Shown here piece by piece: positions 1-9,171 of a stretch of DNA of 64,000 bases. The position numbers were made by a program, and so were the translations under genes. Numbering within the stretch: position 1 is the stretch's first letter; every line of letters begins with the position of its first letter. The stretch spans positions 4,960,001-5,024,000 of the forward strand of contig NC_009441.1 of NCBI RefSeq assembly GCF_000016645.1. Direction: 5' to 3'. The stretch is from Flavobacterium johnsoniae UW101. Its GTDB lineage: Bacteria > Bacteroidota > Bacteroidia > Flavobacteriales > Flavobacteriaceae. The notes under the pieces were generated by a model. It saw only the letters and a program-made list of their open reading frames with translations. It searched no databases and was not told the DNA's origin.

Positions 1-252
1 AATTATCCTGACGGACTTCCTGACATTTTTGAATATGCGATTGAGGATGAAAAAGGCCAGTACGAATGGAAAAAAGTAAACCTTGAGGGTTCATGGTTTC
101 CAGAAGCCTTTATAGGAACGATGTCTAATTTAATGCGCTTTAAAGAAGGCTCGGATTCTAAATTATTGGCAAGCGTTCAGGACGTTTTAGATACCATGAA
201 GGTCGTTGAAGCCTGCTATATCAGTAACACAAACGGAGGAATTTTAATTTAA
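1..252 (+). CDS. Gfo/Idh/MocA-family oxidoreductase, C-terminal end (partial)
   Basis: The reading frame is open from the first base to a TAA at 250-252, giving 83 residues of a protein whose start lies outside the window. The tail (WFPEAFIGTMSNLM, then DVLDTMKVVEACYISN and a final GGILI) has the layout typical of the C-terminus of Gfo/Idh/MocA dehydrogenases, where the last helix is followed by a short strand. These enzymes use NAD(P) to oxidise or reduce sugars and polyols. The following MaoC dehydratase and fucose permease suggest a deoxysugar catabolic cluster. The Rossmann domain is not visible, so the family call rests on the tail alone. Confidence 0.6.
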   Translation, partial: NYPDGLPDIFEYAIEDEKGQYEWKKVNLEGSWFPEAFIGTMSNLMRFKEGSDSKLLASVQDVLDTMKVVEACYISNTNGGILI

Positions 253-374
253 GTCTTAAAGTCAAAAGTCGAAAGTCTTAAAGTTTCGTTTATTAAACTT
301 TACAACTTTCGACTTTCGACTTTGGACTTTCGACTTTCGACTTTCGACTTTACAACTTTCAAACTAAAAAATAT
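253..374. repeat. Intergenic CGAAAGTC/GACTTTCG repeats
   Basis: The gap between the oxidoreductase and the MaoC gene holds about three forward copies of an AAAGTC-type motif, followed by about six copies of GACTTTCG-type units in the opposite sense (253-355). The two halves can fold on each other into a long imperfect hairpin. No gene is seen here. It resembles the low-complexity inverted repeats found elsewhere in this window. Confidence 0.6.
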
Positions 375-815
375 ATGTATTTCAAATCAACATTTTTTGA
401 AGATTATCAACTTGAAGATAAAAGAGTTACATTAGGCAGAACCATTACAGAAACAGATTTTGTGGTTCATGCCGGACATACGGGAGATTTTTTCCCGCAT
501 CACATGGATGAAGAATGGTGTAAAACACAGCCATTCGGACAGCGTATTGCGCACGGAACTATGGTTTTTGCCATTGGTATCGGCTTGACAGCATCAGAAA
601 TAAATCCTGAAGCTTTTTCAAGAGGATACGACAAAATGCGTTTTGTAAAACCGGTTCATATTGGCGATACAATCCATTCTGAAATTACAATTTCTGAAAA
701 AGGCGAAGCCAAAAATCCAGAAATGGGAACCGTAACAGAACATGTCGAAATCATTAACCAAAGAGGTGAAGTGGTTTTGGTATGTGATCATCTTCTTTTG
801 GTCAAAAAGAAATAA
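375..815 (+). CDS. MaoC-family dehydratase (hot-dog fold)
   Basis: A 146-residue single hot-dog-fold protein, the normal length for a stand-alone MaoC-like hydratase/dehydratase. The hydratase-2 motif is readable at residues 37-61: G-D-x-x-P-H-H with the expected catalytic Asp38 and His43, then the FGQRIAHG stretch. The Asn usually found two residues after the Asp is replaced by Phe39-Phe40, so substrate preference may differ from classical enoyl-CoA hydratases. It lies 122 bp after the oxidoreductase and 156 bp before the fucose permease, so a role in sugar-acid dehydration is possible. That role is inferred from position; the fold assignment is firm. Confidence 0.8.
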   Translation: MYFKSTFFEDYQLEDKRVTLGRTITETDFVVHAGHTGDFFPHHMDEEWCKTQPFGQRIAHGTMVFAIGIGLTASEINPEAFSRGYDKMRFVKPVHIGDTIHSEITISEKGEAKNPEMGTVTEHVEIINQRGEVVLVCDHLLLVKKK

Positions 816-823
816 TTCTTTTT

Positions 824-935
824 GAGGTACAAAGGTTCAAAGTTGCAAAGGGACAGAGGTTTTCCTCTCAATACCTTTAGAAAAGACGCACTACAGTACG
901 TCTCTACAGAAAAAACCTTTGAACCTTTGTACCTC
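824..935. repeat. Inverted repeat with inner hairpin
   Basis: The 19-bp arm GAGGTACAAAGGTTCAAAG (824-842) is repeated in reverse complement at 917-935. Between the arms lies a second small inverted repeat, AGACGCACTACAGTACGTCT (about 884-903). No coding potential is seen. Its place between two co-oriented genes suggests a repetitive element that could also reduce read-through or stabilise mRNA ends. Confidence 0.7.
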
Positions 936-971
936 AGAACCTTAGAACCTTTAAAAAAAACTATCTAACAA

Positions 972-2267
972 ATGCAAGTAACAAACCAAACAGGCGATCT
1001 TCACGAAGTGCCAAACGAAGGCGGAAAAACCAACTATCTTCTGCCATTTATTTTAATTACCAGTTTATTTTTCCTTTGGGGAATGGCGCATAATCTGGAT
1101 TCTATTTTAATTCCGCATTTAAAAAAGGCGTGTGAATTAAACAACCGTCAGTCGACATTGATTGATACTTCGGTGTTTTTTGCTTATTTTATAATGGCGA
1201 TTCCTGCGGGAATGCTCATTAAACGATTTGGTTATAAAAACAGTATTATTACCGGATTATTAGTTTTTGCAGCGGGAGCATTTTTATTCGTTCCAGCAGC
1301 CAATACCAGAACCTATGAATTGTTTTTATTCGCTTTATTTGTAATTGGATGCGGCTTAACAATTTTAGAAACAAGTGCCAATCCGTATGCAGCAATTTTA
1401 GGCCCTGCTGAATCTTCTTCTAAAAGACTGAATTTAGCGGCTTCTTTCAACGGATTAGCAGCTATGGTAGCTCCAATTGTGGGTTCTCTATTTATACTTT
1501 CCGGAAAAAATCATACTCCGGAGCAAATGGCAGCAATGCCGGAAGCTGAAAAAGCATCGTATTTATTAGGCGAAGCTGCTGCTGTAAAAATGCCTTATAT
1601 CATTTTAGGAAGTGTATTGGTTATAGTGGCGATTATATTCTACTTTATGCATTTACCTTCGATGAAACCACAACATACTGAAGCCGAAGTAAAACCGGGA
1701 TTTTTCTCTGTTTTAAAGTTTCGCCATTTAAGCTGGGCAGTTGTAGCACAGTTCTTTTATGTAGGTGCACAGGTTTGCATTACGAGTTTTTTTATTAGAA
1801 TTGCACAGCAGGGTGCTCATTTAGACGAAAAAACAGCTGGATATTATCTTGGTATTTATGGCTTCTTGTTTATGGCAGGACGTTTTATTGGTACTTTCTT
1901 CTTGAAGTTTGTAAAAGATTACACATTGCTTTCTATTTATTGTGCTGCAAGTATCATACTTTGTTTGTTAGCGATTTACGGAACCGGAATTGTAGTTATT
2001 TATGCTTTAGGCGGTATCGGATTTTTTATGTCGATTATGTTTCCAACTATTTTCTCTTTAGGATTGGTTGGTTTAAAATCAAATACTGAAACGGGTTCAT
2101 CATGGCTGGTAATGTCAATTGTGGGCGGAGCAATCCTTCCATACGGAATGGGAACTTTAATTGATATGAAACACGACGATATTCAGGCTGGATACATTAT
2201 TCCGCTTTTGTGTTTTGTGATTATTTTATCGTTTGGTTTATATGGTCATAAAGTAAAAAATAATTGA
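972..2267 (+). CDS. fucP: L-fucose:H+ symporter-type MFS permease
   Basis: A 431-residue major facilitator protein of the FucP/GluP sugar:proton symporter family. The N-terminus has the family pattern SLFFLWGMAHNLDSILIPHLK, followed by QSTLIDTSVFFAYFIMAIPAG and the GLTILETSANPYA motif in the fourth to fifth transmembrane region, all hallmarks of FucP-like proteins. About twelve hydrophobic segments are visible and the length matches the family. It imports a hexose across the inner membrane, most likely L-fucose, though glucose/galactose or other sugars are handled by close relatives. It closes a plus-strand cluster with the oxidoreductase and MaoC gene, and is followed by a strong terminator. 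Confidence 0.88.
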   Translation: MQVTNQTGDLHEVPNEGGKTNYLLPFILITSLFFLWGMAHNLDSILIPHLKKACELNNRQSTLIDTSVFFAYFIMAIPAGMLIKRFGYKNSIITGLLVFAAGAFLFVPAANTRTYELFLFALFVIGCGLTILETSANPYAAILGPAESSSKRLNLAASFNGLAAMVAPIVGSLFILSGKNHTPEQMAAMPEAEKASYLLGEAAAVKMPYIILGSVLVIVAIIFYFMHLPSMKPQHTEAEVKPGFFSVLKFRHLSWAVVAQFFYVGAQVCITSFFIRIAQQGAHLDEKTAGYYLGIYGFLFMAGRFIGTFFLKFVKDYTLLSIYCAASIILCLLAIYGTGIVVIYALGGIGFFMSIMFPTIFSLGLVGLKSNTETGSSWLVMSIVGGAILPYGMGTLIDMKHDDIQAGYIIPLLCFVIILSFGLYGHKVKNN

Positions 2268-2302
2268 ATTGTGAATTGTGAATTGACAATTTAAAAAAAT
2301 AA

Positions 2303-2326
2303 AAAACGCCTCGTATTGAGGCGTTT
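2303..2326. terminator. Bidirectional intrinsic terminator after fucP
   Basis: AAAACGCCTC (2303-2312), a five-base loop, and GAGGCGTTTT (2317-2326) form a perfect 10-bp stem with A and T runs on either side. It lies between the convergent fucP and the secreted-protein gene at 2341, and could serve both. Confidence 0.9.
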
Positions 2327-2340
2327 TATTTTTTTATTAA

Positions 2341-2841
2341 TTAGCGGCGATTCCCTTGTGAATGATCGTGGTCTTTATCTGATTTGTGGCTGTTGTTTTT
2401 TCCGCTGCTGTTTCCTTTTTCTTTGTTATCAGATTTTTGCTTTCCTTGAGATTTGTTTTTTACCGGTTTTTCTCCTCTGTTTTTCTGAGGCTGTCCTTTG
2501 TAACCTTTTGGATAATTAGCTCTGTGTTTACTGTGATAAGTATAAGGAGCATCTCCTCTATAATCTGTTAACACCACCTTATAACCTGAATACAAATCAT
2601 ATTGTCTGTATCTTGAAGGAAGTCTTTTTTCACGCATCCATTTTCCTCCGTTATCGTAAATAAACACACTTTGGTTTACATCATAATACACATCGATGTC
2701 TGGTAAATAATAATATCTGTCGTCGTCATAACCTTGTGGTCCCCAGCTTGGAGGTGTTCCAATATTTACATTAATTGATACTTGTGCATGAGCAAAAAAT
2801 ACACTCATAAATAATACTGAGGCGAATACTAACTTTTTCAT
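2341..2841 (-). CDS. Small secreted protein with basic, low-complexity tail
   Basis: A 166-residue protein with a clear N-terminal signal peptide (MKKLVFASVLFMSVFFAHA, cut before QVSIN). The middle part is rich in Tyr and Asp (YDDDRYYYLPDIDVYYDV) and contains a QSVFIYDNGGKWMREKRLP stretch seen in many hypothetical Bacteroidota periplasmic proteins. The last 55 residues are Lys/Ser/Asn/His-rich and probably disordered. No enzyme motif is seen. It probably acts in the periplasm or at the outer surface. It is monocistronic, between the fucP terminator and a second hairpin upstream. Function unknown. Confidence 0.7.
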   Translation of the reverse strand: MKKLVFASVLFMSVFFAHAQVSINVNIGTPPSWGPQGYDDDRYYYLPDIDVYYDVNQSVFIYDNGGKWMREKRLPSRYRQYDLYSGYKVVLTDYRGDAPYTYHSKHRANYPKGYKGQPQKNRGEKPVKNKSQGKQKSDNKEKGNSSGKNNSHKSDKDHDHSQGNRR

Positions 2842-3147
2842 GTTTTTAGAATTTAGGGATTAATTTCATTTAGAAACTAATCTAAAGTAGTGCCAATATT
2901 CGCGTTTACAGAATGCATTATACAGAACCGCCAAACCAATCGACGAACAGTGTTTTTTAACCGATATAGATTTAAAATTAAAAACGCCTCATTGCTGAGG
3001 CGTTTTTAGTCATGTTTAAACTTAACTGAATGGCGGATAATCGTAATCTTAACAATTCAAAGTTAAATACAATTTTTAGTATTAAATTATTATTTAGACC
3101 AAGGTTATATTTTTAACGACCAACGTTAATTATTTATAGGAAAATAT
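2842..3147. other. Intergenic region with terminator, no gene
   Basis: This 306-bp gap separates two minus-strand genes. It contains the hairpin at 2980-3007 and otherwise AT-rich sequence that presumably includes the promoter of the small secreted protein. I see no ORF with protein-like character. Confidence 0.6.
2980..3007. terminator. Intrinsic terminator after the efflux operon
   Basis: AAAAACGCCTCA (2980-2991), a short loop and TGAGGCGTTTTT (2996-3007) form a 12-bp stem. On the minus strand it lies about 140 bp downstream of the outer-membrane efflux gene and probably ends the RND operon. The stem is nearly the same sequence as the terminators at 2303 and 18149. Confidence 0.85.
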
Positions 3148-4554
3148 TTATTTCCATCCTCCGCCTAAAGCTCTGTATAAGTTTACAACGGCTTGTAATT
3201 TTTGTAAATTATCATTAATACCGCTTAACTGTGCTGCCAGTAAATTTTGTTCAGAAGTTAATACGTCTGTATAATTTGTTGCTGAACTGTATTCAAGAAG
3301 CTGCTGTGTAAAATCGACTGCTTTTTCTAAAGCTTCAATTTGTTTTTTTCTTGAATCTTCTTTTTCGACTGCCATTTGGTATGAATACAAAGCATTAGAA
3401 ACTTCCTGACCCGCTGTTAAAAGACTTTGCTGGAAATTATTATAAGCCTGTAATTGTTGTGACTGTGCTGTTGTTAATCTGAGCTTGTTTTTACCCTGAT
3501 TAAAAATTGGCTGTGTTAATCCTCCAATAATAGAATAAAAAATAGAATTAGTAAAGAAATCTTTTAATTCTAAATTCGAAAAACCGCCGCTTGCCGTAAG
3601 CGTTAAACTTGGATAAAAATAGGTTTTAGCCAGATTTGTAGATTCAAAAGCTACTCTGAAATTAAATTCAGCCTGACGAACATCAGGACGGTTTTCTAAT
3701 AACTGAGAAGAAACTCCAATTGCAATGTTTTCCGGAATAACCTGAGTTTCTAATTCTCCTCTGTCAATTGGTCCCGGAGCTTGCCCTAATAAGATATTCA
3801 AAGCGTTTTCGGTTTCGCGTATACTTTGTTTTAAATCCGGAATTAAAACTTCTGCTGCATGCTGATTGGCTTCACTCTGTACAACTGCCGCTCCTGTTAC
3901 AATTGCTCCTTCTTTTAAAGCTTTAATTGTTTCAACATTTTTAATACGGCTTTCTAATGTTTCCTGAGTGATTTTTAACGATTTATCGTAAGCCAAAAGC
4001 ATAAAATAATTATTGGCAATATCAGAAATTAATTGTGTCTGAATGGCTTGTTTGGCAGCATCTGTGGCTAAATAACTAGCTAAGGCCGCTCTTTTAGAAC
4101 TGCTTAGTTTTCCCCAGATATCAGCTTCCCAAGACGTACTTACACCTAATTTATAAGTTGTAGTCAGGGTATTGATATTAATTCCGGCAGGAAAGTTAAG
4201 CCCCGCTTCTGACTGTTTCGTGTGCGTTGCACTTGCATCCAGCTGTAATGTTGGGTAATAAGCCAGTTTACTCTGGCGCAATGAAGCTCTTGCCTGTACT
4301 ATATTTTCAATAGCATTTTTCAGGTTCAGGTTTTGATCTAATCCTTTCTGGATTAAAGCATTCAGCTTTTCGTCATTAAAAACACTCTGCCACGGCATAT
4401 CAGCAATTGTAGTCGTATCGGCAGAAGCCTCATCACGATACAGCTTGTCTGTCGAGAGTGCAGCTGGACGTTCGTACTTTTTGGTAATTGAGCACGCACT
4501 TAAAAGCGCGGCTGCAATTACCATAAGAATATATTTATTTGAACTATTCGTCAT
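3148..4554 (-). CDS. RND efflux outer-membrane factor (TolC/OprM-like lipoprotein)
   Basis: A 468-residue outer-membrane channel of the NodT/OprM type. The N-terminus is a lipoprotein signal ending in LLSAC with the lipidated Cys at position 21, followed by SITKKYERP as in OprM homologues. Two outer-membrane efflux repeats follow, with the typical NLKNAIENIVQARASLRQS and RPDVRQAEFNFRVAFESTN helices. It forms the trimeric exit duct for the pump encoded just upstream; the genes are separated by 17 bp and run in the order adaptor, permease, outer-membrane factor. Probable substrates are drugs, detergents or other hydrophobic compounds. Family assignment is certain, substrate is not. Confidence 0.93.
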   Translation of the reverse strand: MTNSSNKYILMVIAAALLSACSITKKYERPAALSTDKLYRDEASADTTTIADMPWQSVFNDEKLNALIQKGLDQNLNLKNAIENIVQARASLRQSKLAYYPTLQLDASATHTKQSEAGLNFPAGININTLTTTYKLGVSTSWEADIWGKLSSSKRAALASYLATDAAKQAIQTQLISDIANNYFMLLAYDKSLKITQETLESRIKNVETIKALKEGAIVTGAAVVQSEANQHAAEVLIPDLKQSIRETENALNILLGQAPGPIDRGELETQVIPENIAIGVSSQLLENRPDVRQAEFNFRVAFESTNLAKTYFYPSLTLTASGGFSNLELKDFFTNSIFYSIIGGLTQPIFNQGKNKLRLTTAQSQQLQAYNNFQQSLLTAGQEVSNALYSYQMAVEKEDSRKKQIEALEKAVDFTQQLLEYSSATNYTDVLTSEQNLLAAQLSGINDNLQKLQAVVNLYRALGGGWK

Positions 4555-4571
4555 CTCTTTTTAATTAAATT

Positions 4572-7500
4572 TTACTCTTTGTGAGCTTCTATTAACTGAA
4601 TTTCATCCTCATCATCGTCGTCATCATCATAACCATCTTTTGCCGGACCGCTTACTTTTTCTTGTAAAGTCTGGAAAATGATAAATAAAACCGGAATAAC
4701 AAATACTCCTAAAATGGTTCCAATTAACATACCTCCAACTGCTCCAGTACCAATCGATTTGTTACCCACGGCACCTGCTCCAGTAGCAAACATTAAAGGC
4801 ACAAGTCCAAGAATAAAGGCAAACGAAGTCATCAAAATTGGTCTTAAACGCGCTACGGCTCCTTCAATTGCCGCTTGTACAATTGGCAGACCTTTACGCC
4901 TTCTGTCTAAAGCAAATTCGACAATCAAAATACCGTTCTTGGCAAGAAGCCCGATAAGCATGATTAAGGAAATCTGAAGGTAAATATTACTGTTTAGTTT
5001 GAAAATAATCGAGAATAAATATGCTCCTGCTAATCCAAACGGAATCGAGAATAATACCGCAAATGGTAAAATATAACTTTCGTACTGCGCACTTAATAAG
5101 AAATAAACGAAAACCAAACATAAAATAAAGATGAAAATCGTTTCTCCTCCAGAAGCTAATTCCTCACGTGTTAAACCTGAAAATTCATATCCATAACCTG
5201 CAGGAAGGTTTTCTGCAGCTACTTCCTGAATTGCTTTAATTGCATCTCCAGAACTGTAACCAGGTTTTGGCGCTCCGGTAATCGAAATAGACGTAAACAA
5301 GTTAAATCTTGAAATCGATTCAGGACCAAAAACCCTTGTCATTTTTACAAACTCAGTAATTGGAGCCATGTTTCCGGCACTGTTACGAACGAAAATCTTA
5401 TTTAATCCTTCTGTATTAGCTCTAAATTCTGGAGCTGCCTGAACCATTACACGGTATTGTTTACCGAATTTATTGAAATTCGAAGCATACAATCCACCAT
5501 AATACCCCTGCATAGTCGATAAAATAGTATTTACCGAAACTCCTGCATCTTTAGCTTTCGCCAAATTAACATCCATCATATATTGCGGGAAACCAGGGTT
5601 AAATGGTGTTGTTGCATATTGTATTTCCGGACGTTCTGCTAATTTAGCAAGGAATTCATTGTTTACTTTATAGAATTCAGCAGTTGTATGTCCTCCTTTA
5701 TCCTGCAGCTGGAATTCAAACCCGCCGCTTTGTCCAAAACCTTGAATAGTTGGCGGCGAAATAAAGAATATATTAGCCTCACGAATACCGCTTGTTTTTG
5801 CAAAAAGCTGTCCGATTACATCATCAACACTTAAATCACGTTTGTCCCACGGATATAATTTTACAATTACCATACTGTAAGCACTACCCGCTCCGGCGGT
5901 AAAGTTCTGCCCTACGATACGAAGTGTATTTTTAACTCCCGGAATAGTTTTCGCAATACTGTCTACCTTTTTTGCCATGATATCTGAACGTTCCATAGAA
6001 GCAGACGGCGGTAAGCTGATATTGGCAAAAACAGTTCCCTGATCTTCTGAAGGAACGAATGCAGACGGTGTCGTTTTCATCATATAAACCAATGCAACAC
6101 CTGCAATTACAATAGATGCTAAAGCAATCCATTTTTTAACCGAAAGAAACTGAACCGATCTTTTGTACTTTCCTGTTACATTATCAAACGCAACGTTAAA
6201 AGCCGTATAAAATCTTTGTAAATAAGTAGTCTTATGTTCGTGATCGTCGCCGTGCGGTTTTAAAAGCAAGGCACATAAAGCCGGACTTAAAGTCAAGGCG
6301 TTTACTGCCGAAAGAATAATCGCAACAGCCAGTGTAATACCAAACTGTTTATAGAAAACTCCGGTTGATCCGGTAATGAAAGTTACCGGAATAAAAACCG
6401 CAGCCATTACAAGCGTGATTGATATAATCGCCCCCGATATTTCGTTCATCGCATGTATTGTAGCTTTTTTGGCCGATTTATAACCGTGATCCAGTTTGGC
6501 GTGCACCGCCTCGACGACCACAATCGCATCATCGACCACAATACCAATTGCGAGTACCATCGCAAAAAGGGTCAATAAGTTAATCGTAAATCCAAATAAA
6601 TTAAGGAAGAAGAACGTTCCTACAATCGCAACCGGAACCGCAATTGCCGGAATTAAGGTTGATCTAAAATCCTGAAGGAAAATAAATACTACAATAAAAA
6701 CCAGTATAAAGGCTTCAATCAAAGTATGAATTACTTTTTCAATAGATGCATCAAGGTTTTCGTTAACGTCAACCATAATGGTGTATTTCATCCCTTTTGG
6801 AAAACTCTTTGCCGCTTCTTCAATCAGTTTTTTAGAATTGATAATTACATCACGTGCATTCGATCCCGGAGTCTGACTGATAGCCATCGCTGCCGATTCT
6901 ACACCGTTTGTTTTAATCGTTGAAGCATAACTTAAGGATCCTAATTCTACCTTAGCAACATCTTTAAGTCGAAGCATCTGCCCGTTTCCAACTGATTTGA
7001 TTACAATTTCCTCAAATTCCTTAGCCGATGTTAAACGTCCTTTGTATTTAATTACATATTGAAACGCCTGATTTCCGTTTTCACCAAATTTACCTGGTGC
7101 TGCTTCAATATTCTGTTCTGCCAAAGCAGCCGAAATATCACTTGGAATCAGCTTATATTGCTGCATTACATCTGGTTTCAGCCAGATTCTCATAGAGTAA
7201 TCTTTTGCACCAAAAACCGTTACATCTCCTACCCCAACTACACGCTGGATTTGCGGCACAAGATTGATTTTGGCATAATTTTGAAGAAACGTCTGATCGT
7301 ATGCTTTATCATCACTGTATAAAGAGAAAATCAATAAGTTACTACTCTGGCTTTTGGTTACTGTAACCCCGGCCTGAGTTACCTCTACAGGCAGTAAACT
7401 TGTTGCTCTTGAAACCCTGTTCTGAACGTTTACCGCTGCTAAATCAGGATTGGTTCCTACTTTAAAGAAAACTTTGATCGAAGCATTTCCATCATTTGTT

Positions 7501-7745
7501 GCTGTAGAAGTCATGTAAGTCATGTTTTCTACACCATTAATCTGCTCTTCAAGCGGAATTACAATACTTTTCAGTACCACATCAGCATTGGCTCCTGTAT
7601 AACTTGCTGCCACGTTTACCGTTGGCGGTGCAATATCCGGATATTGTGAAATCGGTAACTCTATTAGGCCTAAAACACCTAAAATAACGATAATAACAGA
7701 TATTACCGTCGAGAGTACGGGTCTTTGTATAAATCTTTTAAACAT
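4572..7745 (-). CDS. RND multidrug efflux permease (AcrB/MexB-like, HAE1)
   Basis: A 1057-residue inner-membrane proton/drug antiporter of the hydrophobe/amphiphile efflux family. It starts MFKRFIQRPVLSTVISVIIV, typical of the first transmembrane helix. The fourth helix carries GIVVDDAIVVVEAV, with the paired Asp residues needed for proton relay, and FIPVTFITGSTGVFYKQFG follows. The C-terminal half repeats the layout, with MLIGLLAKNGILIVEFA. The normal length is about 1040; the extra is an acidic tail (DGYDDDDDDEDE) followed by about ten residues. The middle gene of a three-gene operon, five bases after the adaptor gene. It exports substrates from the periplasm into the outer-membrane duct. 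Confidence 0.96.
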   Translation of the reverse strand: MFKRFIQRPVLSTVISVIIVILGVLGLIELPISQYPDIAPPTVNVAASYTGANADVVLKSIVIPLEEQINGVENMTYMTSTATNDGNASIKVFFKVGTNPDLAAVNVQNRVSRATSLLPVEVTQAGVTVTKSQSSNLLIFSLYSDDKAYDQTFLQNYAKINLVPQIQRVVGVGDVTVFGAKDYSMRIWLKPDVMQQYKLIPSDISAALAEQNIEAAPGKFGENGNQAFQYVIKYKGRLTSAKEFEEIVIKSVGNGQMLRLKDVAKVELGSLSYASTIKTNGVESAAMAISQTPGSNARDVIINSKKLIEEAAKSFPKGMKYTIMVDVNENLDASIEKVIHTLIEAFILVFIVVFIFLQDFRSTLIPAIAVPVAIVGTFFFLNLFGFTINLLTLFAMVLAIGIVVDDAIVVVEAVHAKLDHGYKSAKKATIHAMNEISGAIISITLVMAAVFIPVTFITGSTGVFYKQFGITLAVAIILSAVNALTLSPALCALLLKPHGDDHEHKTTYLQRFYTAFNVAFDNVTGKYKRSVQFLSVKKWIALASIVIAGVALVYMMKTTPSAFVPSEDQGTVFANISLPPSASMERSDIMAKKVDSIAKTIPGVKNTLRIVGQNFTAGAGSAYSMVIVKLYPWDKRDLSVDDVIGQLFAKTSGIREANIFFISPPTIQGFGQSGGFEFQLQDKGGHTTAEFYKVNNEFLAKLAERPEIQYATTPFNPGFPQYMMDVNLAKAKDAGVSVNTILSTMQGYYGGLYASNFNKFGKQYRVMVQAAPEFRANTEGLNKIFVRNSAGNMAPITEFVKMTRVFGPESISRFNLFTSISITGAPKPGYSSGDAIKAIQEVAAENLPAGYGYEFSGLTREELASGGETIFIFILCLVFVYFLLSAQYESYILPFAVLFSIPFGLAGAYLFSIIFKLNSNIYLQISLIMLIGLLAKNGILIVEFALDRRRKGLPIVQAAIEGAVARLRPILMTSFAFILGLVPLMFATGAGAVGNKSIGTGAVGGMLIGTILGVFVIPVLFIIFQTLQEKVSGPAKDGYDDDDDDEDEIQLIEAHKE

Positions 7746-7750
7746 TTCTT

Positions 7751-8905
7751 TTATTTTAAATCGGCGTAAACTGTTTCCGGGCTTTGTTTTTTAGCTTTAA
7801 TTTCAGATCCCTCTTTTAGAGAAGCTACTCCTTCTAAAACTATTTCGTCTCCAGGTTTTAAACCGCTTGTTACTACGTAATAGTTTCCTGCTGTATTTTC
7901 AAGTACTGTGATATTAGCATTTCTTGTTTTTCCGTCTTTTCCTAAAACTACTGCAAACATTTTATCCTGAAGTTCAAATGTTGCACTTTGAGGAACAATG
8001 ATTCCGTCTTTTACTTCTTTTGGAATTCTTACTGTAGTACTGCTTCCGCTTCTGATAATTCCTTTTGGATTTGGGAAACGAGCTCTTACGTTTACAGTAC
8101 CTGTTTCAGTATTGATTAATCCGTTTACGGTTTCTATGTTTCCTTTTTGATCATAAGCAGAACCATCTGAAAGCAATAAAGAAACTGCCGGCATGCTTTT
8201 TAATTTTTGGTTTAATGAAGCTCCAGAATCTTTAGTAAAATTTAAAAGCGCTTTTTCATTTAAAGCAAAATAAGCATATACGTTTCCAATACTTGAAACC
8301 GTTGTTAAAGGTTCTGCTGTATTTGAGCTTACTAAACTTCCTAAACGAAACGGAATTGAACCTACAACTCCATTAACCGGACTTGTAACCGTAGTATATC
8401 CTAAATTAGTTTTAGCATTTACCAAAGCTGCGTTTGCCTGAGCTAAAGAGGCTAAAGCAGACTCATAAGTATATTGTGCCGATTCTAAATCGTATTTACT
8501 TATAATTCCTTTTTCAACCAAAGGTTTTACTTTGTTTACAGCCAGTTTTGCAGAACTCAAGTCAGCCTGAGCACTTTTAATACTTGCTGTTGCTGTACGA
8601 ACTTGCTGCTCATATTCTGGCGCGCTGATTTTGAATAACGGCTGTCCTGCTTTTACAACAGCACCTTCATCTACAAAAATTTTATCGATGTAACCTTCCA
8701 CTCTTGGTCGGATTTCTATATTCTGCTGTCCTTGAATACTGGCTGGATAATCGCTGTTTAATGTAGCAGATTCCGGCTGTAAAGTCAGCGTTTTATACTC
8801 TTTAACCTGCGGTGCTCCTCCGGCCTGAGCCGATTTATCATTTTTACCGCATGATGCGATAATAACTGATGCTGCGAGAATGCTTAAAAATGATTGCTTA
8901 TTCAT
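7751..8905 (-). CDS. RND efflux periplasmic adaptor (membrane-fusion lipoprotein)
   Basis: An AcrA/MexA-type adaptor of 384 residues. The start chosen is the ATG at 8903-8905 because it directly gives a lipoprotein signal, MNKQSFLSILAASVIIASC, with the lipidated Cys at 19; a further upstream ATG would only add a spurious hydrophobic stretch. Visible are the paired lipoyl halves (IEIRPRVEGYIDKIFVDEGAVVKAGQ, split in two by an alpha-hairpin of about 100 residues), then TTVTSPVNGVVGSIPFR, the beta-barrel and membrane-proximal domains. It bridges permease and outer-membrane channel. First gene of the operon; its upstream region faces the divergent histidine-kinase gene. Confidence 0.94.
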   Translation of the reverse strand: MNKQSFLSILAASVIIASCGKNDKSAQAGGAPQVKEYKTLTLQPESATLNSDYPASIQGQQNIEIRPRVEGYIDKIFVDEGAVVKAGQPLFKISAPEYEQQVRTATASIKSAQADLSSAKLAVNKVKPLVEKGIISKYDLESAQYTYESALASLAQANAALVNAKTNLGYTTVTSPVNGVVGSIPFRLGSLVSSNTAEPLTTVSSIGNVYAYFALNEKALLNFTKDSGASLNQKLKSMPAVSLLLSDGSAYDQKGNIETVNGLINTETGTVNVRARFPNPKGIIRSGSSTTVRIPKEVKDGIIVPQSATFELQDKMFAVVLGKDGKTRNANITVLENTAGNYYVVTSGLKPGDEIVLEGVASLKEGSEIKAKKQSPETVYADLK

Positions 8906-9035
8906 TAGAAATAATATGTAATTATCGATTATATGACAACAAAAGAAATAAAATATAACATACAAAAAATTTCAAATAGACGAAAAGCAAAAGACAATCG
9001 ATAAAGATGATTTTACACACGATGGTTTCTATTTA

Positions 9036-9059
9036 AAAATTAAACAAGCGTTTAATTTT
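9036..9059. promoter_or_regulatory. Perfect inverted repeat between efflux operon and LytS kinase
   Basis: AAAATTAAAC (9036-9045), spacer AAGC, GTTTAATTTT (9050-9059): a perfect 10-bp inverted repeat in the divergent intergenic region. Its position would suit an operator for the efflux operon or for the kinase gene. The composition is AT-rich, so a chance origin is possible. Confidence 0.35.
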
Positions 9060-9171
9060 GAACTCGTCGGCTCTAAAATGGTTTTTACAGACTGTAATTC
9101 TCTATTTGCCGATTGCTTCAAAATTGCATTTAAATAAAATGTAATATTGTCAATAAAACACTAAACTTGTA

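Noticed and set aside
2316..2571. Phe/Cys-rich frames on the plus strand
   Set aside because: They are antisense shadows of the Lys/Glu-rich tail of the small secreted protein.
8952..9137. Open frame of about 61 codons on the plus strand with protein-like text (FTHDGFYLKIKQAFNFELVGSK)
   Set aside because: It has no ATG start and lies in the divergent promoter region. It might be a gene remnant, but nothing supports it beyond being open.
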